64,000 bases of DNA from an uncultured Arthrobacter sp. (lineage in GTDB: Bacteria; Actinomycetota; Actinomycetes; Actinomycetales; Micrococcaceae), in the NCBI RefSeq assembly GCF_902805515.1, contig NZ_CADCTE010000156.1, positions 1 to 64,000 on the forward strand, given 5' to 3'. This document shows, piece after piece, positions 11,338 to 22,007 of the stretch; position 1 is the first letter of the stretch, and each line of letters begins with the position of its first letter. The notes under the pieces were generated by a model. It was not told the origin of the DNA. It saw only the letters and a list, made by a program, of their open reading frames with translations, and ran no database searches. The position numbers and the translations under genes were made by a program.

Positions 11338-12801
11338 TTGATTCGACGGTGGAATTCGGCTTCGCTGCGCTCGCAGCTCGTGGCCATCATGACCCTGCTC
11401 ATGGTGGTGACCGTGGGCATTACCGGGATCGTGACGGTGTCACTGCTGCGCAACGGGCTGATCGAACGCATGGACGGGGACCTGACCGCCAACGCCCAGA
11501 ACGTCTCCAACGCCTTCTTCCACGACCGCAGTGCGACCGACCGCCCGCTCCTGCGCTTCTACGGGGCGCTCCTCGGCCCCGACGGCACCATCCTCGAGAC
11601 CTCACATTCTGCCGCGGAGTCCGACGTTCCCCGGCTTCCGCACCTCACCTCCAAGCAGGTGAACAAGCTCAAGGGTGAGGCGTTCGAGGTGCGCGGCACC
11701 GCCCCGGACAGCCCGGGCTGGCGGGTGAAGGTCCTGGAGTACGAGGACGGGCCGCAGACCCTCGCTATCGCCTCCCCCATGACCACGGTGGACGACTCCG
11801 TTCAGGAGGCCTCCGAAATCATCTTCACGGTGGGCCTGGTGGCGACGATGATCGCCTCGGCCATCGCCTTCGTCGCCGTGACCCGCCAGTTCCGCCCCCT
11901 GGCCCGGGTGGAGCGCACCGCCGCCGCCATCGCGGCCGGGGACCTCTCGCGCCGCGTCGAAGTCGAGCGGCCCGCCACAGAGGTCGGGCGGCTCTCCCGC
12001 TCCCTGAACGCCATGCTTGCCCACATCGAGCGGGCCTTCGCCGCGCGCACCGAATCCGAACGGAAAATGCGCCGGTTCGTCGCCGATGCCTCCCACGAGC
12101 TGCGCACGCCCCTGGTGACCATCCGCGGGTTCTCGGAGCTCTACCGGCACGGTGCGCTGCAGAAGGAGGAGGACGTCGCGGCGGCCATGGGCCGGATCGA
12201 AAGCGAAGCCGTCCGGATGGGCCACCTGGTGGAGGACCTGCTGACCCTCGCACGGATCGACGAGCAGCGGCCGCTCGAGGCCAAGCCCATCGACCTGATG
12301 GTCCTCGGCAACGACGCGGCCCTCGACGCCCGGGCGATCGCGCCCGACCGCACCATCACCGTCACCGGGCTCGACGGTGGTGCGCCGCGTCCGGCGCCCA
12401 CCGTCGGCGATGAGGCCCGCCTGCGGCAGGTGGTGGGCAACCTCATGACCAACGCACTGCGCTACACCCCCGAGGGGACGCCCATCGAAGTCGCCGTCGG
12501 GGTGGCCCCCGTCATCCACGGACGGAGCGACTCGGTGATCGAGGTCCGCGACCACGGTCCCGGGATTTCCGAGGAGGACGCCGCGCGCGTCTTCGAACGC
12601 TTCTACCGCGCCGACTCCTCCCGGCACCGGGAAACCGGAGGAACCGGGCTGGGGCTCGCCATCGTCGCCGCGCTCGTGGCCCAGCACGACGGCACGGTGA
12701 GGCTCGAGGAGACCCCGGGCGGCGGAGCCACCCTGTCCATCCGCCTGCCCCACGCGGTGGACGAGCACCCCCTTGAGTTTTCCTCCACAGACCCCGCCTG
12801 A
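11338..12801 (+). CDS. HAMP-domain sensor histidine kinase
   Basis: TTG start; FVADASHELRTPLVTIRGFSELYR H-box, HAMP region, GGTGLGLAIVAALV G-box; directly downstream of the response regulator. Confidence 0.95.
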   Translation: MIRRWNSASLRSQLVAIMTLLMVVTVGITGIVTVSLLRNGLIERMDGDLTANAQNVSNAFFHDRSATDRPLLRFYGALLGPDGTILETSHSAAESDVPRLPHLTSKQVNKLKGEAFEVRGTAPDSPGWRVKVLEYEDGPQTLAIASPMTTVDDSVQEASEIIFTVGLVATMIASAIAFVAVTRQFRPLARVERTAAAIAAGDLSRRVEVERPATEVGRLSRSLNAMLAHIERAFAARTESERKMRRFVADASHELRTPLVTIRGFSELYRHGALQKEEDVAAAMGRIESEAVRMGHLVEDLLTLARIDEQRPLEAKPIDLMVLGNDAALDARAIAPDRTITVTGLDGGAPRPAPTVGDEARLRQVVGNLMTNALRYTPEGTPIEVAVGVAPVIHGRSDSVIEVRDHGPGISEEDAARVFERFYRADSSRHRETGGTGLGLAIVAALVAQHDGTVRLEETPGGGATLSIRLPHAVDEHPLEFSSTDPA

Positions 12802-12907
12802 GGCCCGGTTGTCCCCAACCGGACAGGGAGGAGCCCCGCCCGGTCCGGGGTGACCTACAGTTTCCAAACCGGCACCCGCCGGGAGGGACCCTGCCCGGGA
12901 GGACTTC

Positions 12908-13198
12908 ATGGCACAGTTCAACGTCGACACCGACAGTCTTGCCGCTCGCAGCGCGCAGGTGCAGGGAACCATCGGCAGGCTGCAGGCCGAGGTCGACTCC
13001 ATGCAGGCCGGGCTGAGGGAACTCGAGGCGTTGTGGACCGGCCAGGCCGCCGCCAACTTCCAGGCACTCGTCGCCCAGTGGCGGGGAACGCAGGCGAGGG
13101 TCGAGGAATCCCTGGCAGCCATCAACGAGGCACTCGCGGCCGCGGGCCGCCACTACGCCGAGGCGGAATTGAACAACGCTCGAATGTTCCTGCCCTGA
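12908..13198 (+). CDS. WXG100-family (ESAT-6-like) protein
   Basis: 96 aa helical protein with LWTGQAA WxG motif between two predicted helices. Confidence 0.88.
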   Translation: MAQFNVDTDSLAARSAQVQGTIGRLQAEVDSMQAGLRELEALWTGQAAANFQALVAQWRGTQARVEESLAAINEALAAAGRHYAEAELNNARMFLP

Positions 13199-13345
13199 CC
13201 ACCCGGTCACCGGAGTACCCACCCGCCCTCACCGGAGCCGGTGGACTGCTGGCCCGGGACCCGCCCTTCCGCGGCCGGCTCGACTCCAGTCCCGGAATCC
13301 GCTCGGCGGTGACCGTCGTGCTGCCGCAGCCGTTCGTTAACGCGA

Positions 13346-13381
13346 AGGAGCGGCACCCCCTCGAAAGGGGATGCCGCTCCT
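13346..13381. terminator. hairpin downstream of groL (and WXG100 gene)
   Basis: AGGAGCGGCAcCCCC-tcgaaa-GGGGaTGCCGCTCCT near-perfect stem. Confidence 0.75.
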
Positions 13382-13410
13382 GGTCGGCTGGAGAGCCGGA
13401 GGTTTGGGGA

Positions 13411-15045
<1,635 letters not shown>

Positions 15046-15199
15046 TTAGGTCCTTTCGGGGACAGTTATGCATTTCAGCAAACGAGTGGTCACCAGCCTG
15101 CGGTGCCCGCGACGGACGGGCTTTCCCGGAAACGATCTCTTTACGCTCCGGGTGCACCCTCACCACAGTGGTATGCCTGCTTTGCTCGATGCCCATGAC

Positions 15200-15226
15200 T
15201 TAGCAGTCAGCGGGTTCGAGTGCTAA
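15200..15226. promoter_or_regulatory. CIRCE element 1 (HrcA operator)
   Basis: TTAGCAGTC-agcgggttc-GAGTGCTAA; one mismatch to CIRCE TTAGCACTC-N9-GAGTGCTAA; upstream of groL. Confidence 0.88.
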
Positions 15227-15234
15227 GTCAATAA

Positions 15235-15261
15235 TTAGCACTCCCACCGCATGAGTGCAAG
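15235..15261. promoter_or_regulatory. CIRCE element 2 (HrcA operator)
   Basis: TTAGCACTC-ccaccgcat-GAGTGCAAG; perfect left arm, two mismatches in right arm. Confidence 0.82.
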
Positions 15262-15384
15262 CCGCCGGAACCCGAACGGCCGGGGATGACCCTGAAAGGC
15301 GCGGGCCGGATCCGGGGTTCTACCTGATGCGCAGCCGTTCGCCCGGGCATAGCGTAGAAGCAGCACCAACAACCAAGGAGAAAT

Positions 15385-16098
15385 GTGTCAACGACCCCAG
15401 ACCAGCCCCGCTCCGAATCGGACCCTGTGCCGGACGCAGCGGCCCCGCAGCCAGACGGGTACCCTCTGTCGGGCGGAGCGCGGAAGCACGACGATACCGC
15501 CGTGGACCCGCAGGCCCAGCTGTTCGAGCGGAAGGACAACCTGCCGGACGACGGCGACGCCTACCGCGAGCCCGCAGCGCCCTCAGGCCCCCGCCAGGAT
15601 CCCTACTCCCAGGACCTGTACTCCCAGGATCCCTACGCCCAGGGTTCTTCCACCCAGGATCCTTCCCGGCCGGCCCCGTACGGTGAGTATCAGCCGAGCC
15701 CCTACGAGCAGAACCCGTATCAGGGGAGCCAGTACCCGCAGGGACAGTTCCAGCAGGGCCCGCCCCCGGGCGGGCAGTATCCCGCGGGTCAGTTCCAGGG
15801 CCAGTTCCAGGGCCAGTACCCGCAGGGCCAGCCGTACGGCGTCCCCGGCTATCCGTATGGCTCGGGCTATCCCGAGCAGAAGTCGCGGCTGGTGGCCGGA
15901 CTTCTTGGGATCCTGCTCGGTTCGCTGGGCATCCACAGGTTCTACCTCGGATATGTGGGCATCGGCATCGCCCAGATCGCCGTCACCATCGTGACGTTCG
16001 GGTTGGGGGCCGTCTGGGGCTTCATCGAGGGCATCATGATCCTCGTGGGCGCCGAGTCCTTCCGGCGGGATGCCAAGGGCGTGCCCCTCAAGGAGTAA
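15385..16098 (+). CDS. TM2 domain-containing protein with Q/P/Y-rich N-terminal region
   Basis: GTG start; C-terminal KSRLVAGLLGILLGSLGIHRFYLGYVGIGIAQIAVTIVTFGLGAVWGFIEGIMIL is a TM2 domain; repetitive YSQDLYSQDPYAQ and QFQGQFQGQY tracts. Confidence 0.92.
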   Translation: MSTTPDQPRSESDPVPDAAAPQPDGYPLSGGARKHDDTAVDPQAQLFERKDNLPDDGDAYREPAAPSGPRQDPYSQDLYSQDPYAQGSSTQDPSRPAPYGEYQPSPYEQNPYQGSQYPQGQFQQGPPPGGQYPAGQFQGQFQGQYPQGQPYGVPGYPYGSGYPEQKSRLVAGLLGILLGSLGIHRFYLGYVGIGIAQIAVTIVTFGLGAVWGFIEGIMILVGAESFRRDAKGVPLKE

Positions 16099-16105
16099 GG
16101 CAGCA

Positions 16106-16132
16106 GGCCGGCCGGCATTGAACCGGCCGGCC
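16106..16132. terminator. bidirectional hairpin between TM2 and LytR_C genes
   Basis: GGCCGGCCGG-cattgaa-CCGGCCGGCC perfect 10-bp stem between convergent genes. Confidence 0.78.
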
Positions 16133-16141
16133 GTCACCGGA

Positions 16142-16777
16142 CTACTGGAACTCGGGGCCGATGACCACCGTGAGGTCCGGCGACACACCGGTACCGTCCT
16201 GCACCGCAGCGATCCCCAGTGCGGAGGCCACGGCTTCGGCACCGGCCCGCTGCTCTGCCCCGTTATAGAAGACGACCGACCCCTCAAGCGGAGCGCCGGC
16301 CCAGTTTCCGGGCGACGCGCCGGTCCAGCCGTCGGCGGTCAGGCGCCCGGCCACCGTCCCGGCGAGCCCGGGGACGCCGGTGCTGTTGAGCACGTTGACC
16401 TTCTGCGCCTTATCGACGGTCGACTCCGGGTCCTGCGAAGCTGTCGACGTCGCCGGCGCGGACGGTGCCGCTGTGCCGGTGGCCTCCGCGGATCCCGGTT
16501 CCGGCGAGCGCAGCCTGTCCGTCGCCGATCCGGTGGGCGCAGGGCTGCTGTCGGCGGCCGCGCCGGCATTGGCCGCGGAGGCGGACCCTGCCCCGCCCAT
16601 TTCGAGCCGCGGGAGCAGGAAGTAGGCGGCAACGCCCACAAGCAAGGCAAGGACTCCCACGGCGATCTTCAACCCGAGGCCGCTTCCCCGGACGGCGACG
16701 AGCCGCTCCCGGTGCACCCCCTGGCGCGACGCCGTCTCAGGGATGCGGTCAAACTCGTCCTGGGGGTACTTGCTCAT
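16142..16777 (-). CDS. LytR C-terminal domain-containing protein
   Basis: Single TM, then KVNVLNSTGVPGLAGTVAGRLTADGWTGASPGNWAGAPLEGSVVFYNG typical LytR_C. Confidence 0.88.
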   Translation of the reverse strand: MSKYPQDEFDRIPETASRQGVHRERLVAVRGSGLGLKIAVGVLALLVGVAAYFLLPRLEMGGAGSASAANAGAAADSSPAPTGSATDRLRSPEPGSAEATGTAAPSAPATSTASQDPESTVDKAQKVNVLNSTGVPGLAGTVAGRLTADGWTGASPGNWAGAPLEGSVVFYNGAEQRAGAEAVASALGIAAVQDGTGVSPDLTVVIGPEFQ

Positions 16778-16801
16778 GCGGTGAAGGGATCCTTGCGTTG
16801 G

Positions 16802-17098
16802 TCAGATGTCGGCGCCGAGGCGGCGGGCGGAGCGTGCACGCTGGCGCGATGTCCGCAGCCTGCGCAGCCTCTTCACGAGCATCGGGTCGTGGGCGAGGGC
16901 CGCTTCCGAATCGATCAGCGCATTGAGAACCTGGTAGTAGTGGGTGGCGGACATGTTGAAGAGGTCCCGGATGGCCTGTTCCTTGGCACCGGAGTACTTC
17001 CACCACTCACGCTCGAGCGCCAGCATCTGCTGTTCCCGCTCGCTGAGGACGCCCCGGCTGCCGGGGGCCGGGGCAGGTGCCCCCGCTGGCTCGCTCAC
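16802..17098 (-). CDS. DUF3263 domain-containing protein
   Basis: LSEREQQMLALEREWWKYSGAKEQAIRDLFNMSATHYYQVLNALIDSEAALAHDPMLVKRLRRLR. Confidence 0.92.
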   Translation of the reverse strand: MSEPAGAPAPAPGSRGVLSEREQQMLALEREWWKYSGAKEQAIRDLFNMSATHYYQVLNALIDSEAALAHDPMLVKRLRRLRTSRQRARSARRLGADI

Positions 17099-17140
17099 GC
17101 GCCGCTCCTCGTTCTAGGTAATGCTTCCGCACCCATGGTA

Positions 17141-17170
17141 GTTGCGAATGACATACCTGTCATTCGCAAC
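17141..17170. promoter_or_regulatory. 30-bp perfect inverted repeat in divergent DUF3263/ung promoter region
   Basis: GTTGCGAATGACA-tacc-TGTCATTCGCAAC (13-bp arms). Confidence 0.75.
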
Positions 17171-17224
17171 ACCGCCCCTCACACACGTTCCCGGAGCCCC
17201 GCGCCGATCGGCCAGAATGAGGGA

Positions 17225-17995
17225 ATGCGCTACGAGGATGTCCCCCTGTTTCCCCTGCCCCCGGCGCCGGAGGCCACCGGGCCCGGTGGAGCCGCAGGCA
17301 CGCCCGCTTTCCCGTTCGCCGCCCCCGTACCGGTCGCGGCGGTCGTCGCCCCTGACTGGGCGCCTGTCCTGGCACCCCTTGAACCGACAGTCCACCGCCT
17401 GGCCGCGCGGCTCGAGGAGGACCGCCGCGCCGGGCACCTGATCCTTCCACAGCCCGCAAATGTCCTCCGGGCCTTCAGCGTCCCCCTGACCGGGGTGAAG
17501 GTCGTCATTGTGGGCCAGGACCCCTACCCGACGCCCGGTCATTCGGTCGGGTTGGCATTTTCGGTCGATCCGGCAACCCGGCCGCTGCCCCGGAGCCTCG
17601 TCAATATCTACAAGGAACTTTCGGAGGACCTCGGCGTCACCGCCCCCGCCACGGGGGACCTCTCGGGGTGGACCCGGCAGGGCGTCCTGCTGATGAACCG
17701 CGTACTGACGGTGCGGGCGGGCGAACCCGCGTCGCACCGCGGCTGGGGCTGGGAGGACGTCACCGACGCGGCGCTGCGCGCGCTTGCGGAACGGGGAGGC
17801 CCGCTGGTCGCCGTCCTGTGGGGCCGGGACGCCCTCAAGCTCAAGCCCGTGTTCACCGGTGTGCCCACGGTGGAGTCGGCGCACCCCAGCCCGCTCTCCG
17901 CCTCCCGCGGCTTCTTCGGGTCACGGCCCTTCAGCCGGGTCAACGCCCTCCTGCGGCAGCAGGGTGCGGACCCGGTGGACTGGCTGGCGGGCTGA
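17225..17995 (+). CDS. ung: uracil-DNA glycosylase
   Basis: VVIVGQDPYPTPGHSVGLAFSV active site; LLMNRVLTVRAGEPASHRGWGWE; HPSPLSASRGFFGSRPFS. Confidence 0.96.
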   Translation: MRYEDVPLFPLPPAPEATGPGGAAGTPAFPFAAPVPVAAVVAPDWAPVLAPLEPTVHRLAARLEEDRRAGHLILPQPANVLRAFSVPLTGVKVVIVGQDPYPTPGHSVGLAFSVDPATRPLPRSLVNIYKELSEDLGVTAPATGDLSGWTRQGVLLMNRVLTVRAGEPASHRGWGWEDVTDAALRALAERGGPLVAVLWGRDALKLKPVFTGVPTVESAHPSPLSASRGFFGSRPFSRVNALLRQQGADPVDWLAG

Positions 17996-17997
17996 GG

Positions 17998-19731
17998 CTA
18001 CCGTCGGCGGTTCCGCCGCCGCTCGTTGCTGCCCAGACCGCGGGTGAGCGGCCGGGCGAGGTTGTCGCCGAGCACCACCCCGCCGGCGACCGCGAGGATG
18101 ACGGTGAACGCGTTGAACAGCCCCAGGGCGCCGGCGCTTGGAATGCCGGTGTTGGTGGTCAGCATGTACATCGAACGGAAGATGGAGAGGCCCGGGTAGA
18201 GGAACATGACCGCCGGCACCGCCAGCACCAGCTGAGGTGCGCCCATGCGCAGCGCCACGATGCGTGACAGCGCGCCGATCAGTACGGCCGCCAGCGCCGG
18301 CGCCAACCGGTACCCCACCCCCGCATTGATCGCCGAGATCCACAGGACGTAGCCGGCCGTGCCCACCAGGGCCGTGGGAACCACAAGGGAAAGGTCCGTC
18401 TGCTCGGTGACGGCGAACATCGCCACGGCAATGAAAATCAGCACCGCGATCACCGGCCAGGGGTACGGCGACGCCGGGGCCGCGAGCAGCTCGAGGTCCG
18501 GGATGCCGATGGCCGCACCGAACACCAGTGCGACGGCGATTCCCGAGACCACCCCACCGAAAATCAGCAGTGCCGACAGGAACCGTCCCGCCGCGGTGAC
18601 CGGGAACCCGTTGATGGCGTCCTGGGTGGCCGAAACCAGCCGGCCGGCGGGCAGGAGCAGCAGGATGCCGCCGACCACCACCAGCGACGGCGCGATCGGC
18701 ACCTCGAGCCACCAGAACAGCATGGCGATCAGGGTGGCCATCGCCGAGGACGTGGCGACGGAGAAGAACTCCGGCACCCTCCACCGGCCGAGCTGTCTCG
18801 AGACAAGGTCGACCAGGATACAGCTGCCCAGCCCGATCAGGGCCCCAAGCACTCCCCCGCCGATGAAGGCGACGATGGCTGCACCGAAGATCCCGAACGC
18901 GGCGGTGACCATCCAGCGCGGGAACGGCTTGGGCCGCCGGGTGATCTGTTCGAGGCGCTGGGCCGCTTCGATGCGCGAGACACCGCCGGCGGCGATATCG
19001 GAGACGAGCTGGTGGATCGCCGTCAGTCCCGCATAGTTGTTGGTCCAGGACCGCACCACGCGCAGCACCGTGGTGGGCGTCTGGTCCTTGGCCGAGTAGT
19101 TGATCACCACCGACTGGTTGGTGATGTCCACCTCGATGTGCTCAAGGCCCAGGGCCGCGGTGACGGCGATAATGCTTGTCTCGACCTCAAGGGCGCCGGC
19201 GCCGTAGCGGAACATCGTCTCGGCCAGGCTGAGGGCGAAGTCGAGGGTCTTGCGGGCGCTGGCATCCGGTCCCCCCACCTGGATGGTCGGGTTGGCGTAG
19301 GGGCTGCCGGCGAGCCGCTCGACGATGCTCATCGCCTGGGTCGGCGGCTCCTCCCCCTGGACGAGCCGGCGGAGTACGTTCCGCGCCGCAGCGTTCGAGC
19401 GGTCCGGGCGCACGGTGCGCGGCGTCGTCGGCAGCGCGTCCGTGGGCGACGGCGCCCGTGAGGGACGCCGGGCGGGCCGCGGGCGGGGCTTGGCACCCGG
19501 CGTCGAGGGCTGCACGGGGCCCGGTGCGGCCGGCTGCTTGGCACCGGAGACAGCCGGTCGTTGGGCGCCCTGCGCCGGAGGCGACGGGTCGCCGCCGGGC
19601 TTTCGTGCGACCGACGGACTTTCGGCCGACGGCGGACGGACGGGTCGCTGGATCACCGGCAGCGGGCCCGCCGCTGGTGAGGGATTGGTTTCGGGCTTCC
19701 GGCCCCCGTTCGGGCCGGCCTTGTCATCCAC
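17998..19731 (-). CDS. threonine/serine exporter family protein (ThrE-like), long low-complexity N-terminus
   Basis: TMFRYGAGALEVETSIIAVTAALGLEHIEVDITNQSVVINY and multiple TM segments; P/A/R-rich N-terminal ~110 aa. Confidence 0.9.
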   Translation of the reverse strand: MDDKAGPNGGRKPETNPSPAAGPLPVIQRPVRPPSAESPSVARKPGGDPSPPAQGAQRPAVSGAKQPAAPGPVQPSTPGAKPRPRPARRPSRAPSPTDALPTTPRTVRPDRSNAAARNVLRRLVQGEEPPTQAMSIVERLAGSPYANPTIQVGGPDASARKTLDFALSLAETMFRYGAGALEVETSIIAVTAALGLEHIEVDITNQSVVINYSAKDQTPTTVLRVVRSWTNNYAGLTAIHQLVSDIAAGGVSRIEAAQRLEQITRRPKPFPRWMVTAAFGIFGAAIVAFIGGGVLGALIGLGSCILVDLVSRQLGRWRVPEFFSVATSSAMATLIAMLFWWLEVPIAPSLVVVGGILLLLPAGRLVSATQDAINGFPVTAAGRFLSALLIFGGVVSGIAVALVFGAAIGIPDLELLAAPASPYPWPVIAVLIFIAVAMFAVTEQTDLSLVVPTALVGTAGYVLWISAINAGVGYRLAPALAAVLIGALSRIVALRMGAPQLVLAVPAVMFLYPGLSIFRSMYMLTTNTGIPSAGALGLFNAFTVILAVAGGVVLGDNLARPLTRGLGSNERRRNRRR

Positions 19732-19771
19732 GGTGTATTCCCTGCCTTGCTGCCCGCGGGCTGTTCTTCGA

Positions 19772-20896
19772 TCAGTAGAAGGGCTGCTGGTGCCGGCGCC
19801 AGTAGATCTGGCGGGCCACCCGCTCGCCCACGGCGGTCCACAGTCGATACTTCTTCTCGTTCAGGGCGAGGTCCCAGCAGCCGGTGAAGTCGGTGACGAT
19901 CTTGGAGAAGCTCGTCTTGAAGAGGCCGAGGCCGTGGTGCGGGTGGGAGGTGTCCTTGAGCCGGTCGGCGGGCGGGGTTCCGCAGAAGTCGTACTCGCGG
20001 ATGGCGAACTCGTCCTTAAGGTCGTTGATGGCCGTCCACTGCAGCAGGTGGGAGTCCCCGTACTGTGAACGCCCGGGCTTCGACCCGCCGTCCTTGTAGG
20101 TTCCCTTGCTGCCGTAATTGATGATGAAGGCCCCCACCGAGGGCTCGCCGTCCTCGTAGACGAAGTAGAGGCGGCCCTGGCCTGCGGCGGCGAAGTTCCC
20201 CCAGAACCGGCTGTAGTACTCGAAGGAGCGCAGGCGGGCGGCCGAGCGGTCCTCGATGTGGGCCATCAGCCGGTACATGATGCCGAAGTTTTCCTCGGTC
20301 GGCTCGACCCGGCGCACTTCAACGCCTTCCCGCAGGGCCCGGCGCACGGCGTTGCGGCCGCGGGAGGAGAGGTTGCGCAGCAGCTGGTTCGACTCCGGTG
20401 TGGTGTCGAGGAGGGCCGTATGGTCATTCGGCTGCAGGTCGAAGGTCTTGTGCAGGCCGGCGGCGGTGAAGAGCTGGCGGACCTCCGGAGAGTCGACGAT
20501 ATCGGGTTCGATCTTCACCGCGAAGACGTTCAGGCGGGACGCGGAGGTGAAGTCCTTCAGCGCGTCGAGCATGGCCGGCACGTGGGCCGGCTCGGCCGCG
20601 CCCGGGCCCTTGATCAGATACCAGAGCCTGCCAAGGACCGGGAAGGACTTCTCGAGCACGAGGTTGTAGCTGGAGTACTGGGCGGACTCGAAGACCAGGA
20701 ACCGCGGCGTCCACCCGTGATGCGACTTCACCTCGGCGAAAGAGGCCGACTGCAGGACATTTCCGCCGTCCGGGTTGGATGGAACGAGGTCGTCCCACTT
20801 GTCCTGCTCCGCTTTCGTGGCGAAACGCGCGGTGAAGTTGATCAAGTTGCCTTCTCTGCTGGTGGCCCGGAGGTGGCCGGCGGGGTTCCGGCGCAC
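19772..20896 (-). CDS. FemA/FemB-type aminoacyltransferase (peptidoglycan bridge formation)
   Basis: NVLQSASFAEVKSHHGWTPRFLVFE, GRNAVRRALREGVEVRRVEPTEENFGIMYRLM, LLQWTAINDLKDEFAIREYDFCGTPP. Confidence 0.9.
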   Translation of the reverse strand: MRRNPAGHLRATSREGNLINFTARFATKAEQDKWDDLVPSNPDGGNVLQSASFAEVKSHHGWTPRFLVFESAQYSSYNLVLEKSFPVLGRLWYLIKGPGAAEPAHVPAMLDALKDFTSASRLNVFAVKIEPDIVDSPEVRQLFTAAGLHKTFDLQPNDHTALLDTTPESNQLLRNLSSRGRNAVRRALREGVEVRRVEPTEENFGIMYRLMAHIEDRSAARLRSFEYYSRFWGNFAAAGQGRLYFVYEDGEPSVGAFIINYGSKGTYKDGGSKPGRSQYGDSHLLQWTAINDLKDEFAIREYDFCGTPPADRLKDTSHPHHGLGLFKTSFSKIVTDFTGCWDLALNEKKYRLWTAVGERVARQIYWRRHQQPFY

Positions 20897-21002
20897 GGAT
20901 TTACCCGCCCAAGTCTAACTGTTGCGCCGAAGACGGACCGCATGACGCGACGCGGGAACCGCTTTGGCCCGCAGGAGCATTCGACCTCGGTAGCATCGGG
21001 AC

Positions 21003-22007
21003 ATGGACTTTCGATACCTCGGCAACAGTGGACTGAAAATCTCCGAAATCACCTACGGGAACTGGCTGACCCACGGGTCGCAGGTGGAAAACGATGTGGC
21101 GATGCGGTGCGTCCGCGCCGCGCTCGACGTCGGCATCAGCACGTTTGACACCGCCGACGCCTACGCGAATACGGCGGCGGAGACGGTGCTGGGCGAGGCG
21201 CTGAAGGGCGAGCGCCGGGAGACCCTCGAGATCTTCACCAAGGTCTACTGGCCCACCGGGTCCAAGGGCCACAACGAGGTGGGGCTGTCCCGCAAGCACA
21301 TCCGGGACTCCATCGACGGCTCCCTGCGCCGCCTGCAGACGGACTACGTCGATCTGTACCAGGCGCACCGGTACGACAGCGAGACCCCGCTTGAGGAGAC
21401 GATGCAGGCCTTCGCCGACGTCGTCCGCCAGGGCAAGGCCCTCTATATCGGGGTCAGCGAATGGACGGCGGACCAGATCCGCGCCGGGCACGCCCTGGCC
21501 CGGGAGCTGGGAATCCAGCTGATCTCCAACCAGCCGCAGTACTCGATGCTGTGGCGGGTGATCGAGGAGGAGGTCGTACCGGCCTCCGAGGAGCTGGGCC
21601 TGTCCCAGATCGTCTGGTCCCCGATCGCCCAGGGCGTCCTGACCGGCAAATACCTGCCGGGAAGGGAACCCGAAGCGGGGACCCGCGCCGCGGACGAGAA
21701 GGGCGGCGCCGCAGTGATCAAGCGCTGGATGGAGGACGACGTCCTTACCGGCGTGCAGCGGCTGAAGCCGATCGCCGACGGCGTCGGACTCACGATGGCC
21801 CAGCTGGCCATCGCCTGGGTGCTGCAGAACCGCAATGTCGCCTCCGCCATCATCGGCGCCTCCCGGCCGGAGCAGGTTGAGTCAAACGCCGCGGCCTCCG
21901 GCGTCGTCCTTGAGGCGGACGTTATGGCGGCCATCGATGAAACGCTCGGCGCACTCGCCGAACGGGACCCGGCCCGCACGCAGTCCCCCGAGAAGCGGCC
22001 GGCCTGA
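21003..22007 (+). CDS. aldo/keto reductase (Kv-beta-like)
   Basis: MDFRYLGNSGLKISEITYGNWLTHGS...DTADAYANTAAETVLGEAL...YIGVSEWTADQI. Confidence 0.95.
   Translation: MDFRYLGNSGLKISEITYGNWLTHGSQVENDVAMRCVRAALDVGISTFDTADAYANTAAETVLGEALKGERRETLEIFTKVYWPTGSKGHNEVGLSRKHIRDSIDGSLRRLQTDYVDLYQAHRYDSETPLEETMQAFADVVRQGKALYIGVSEWTADQIRAGHALARELGIQLISNQPQYSMLWRVIEEEVVPASEELGLSQIVWSPIAQGVLTGKYLPGREPEAGTRAADEKGGAAVIKRWMEDDVLTGVQRLKPIADGVGLTMAQLAIAWVLQNRNVASAIIGASRPEQVESNAAASGVVLEADVMAAIDETLGALAERDPARTQSPEKRPA

Noticed and set aside
12908-13198. Type VII secretion locus
   Set aside because: Only a single WXG100 gene; no EccC/EssC ATPase or partner in the window.
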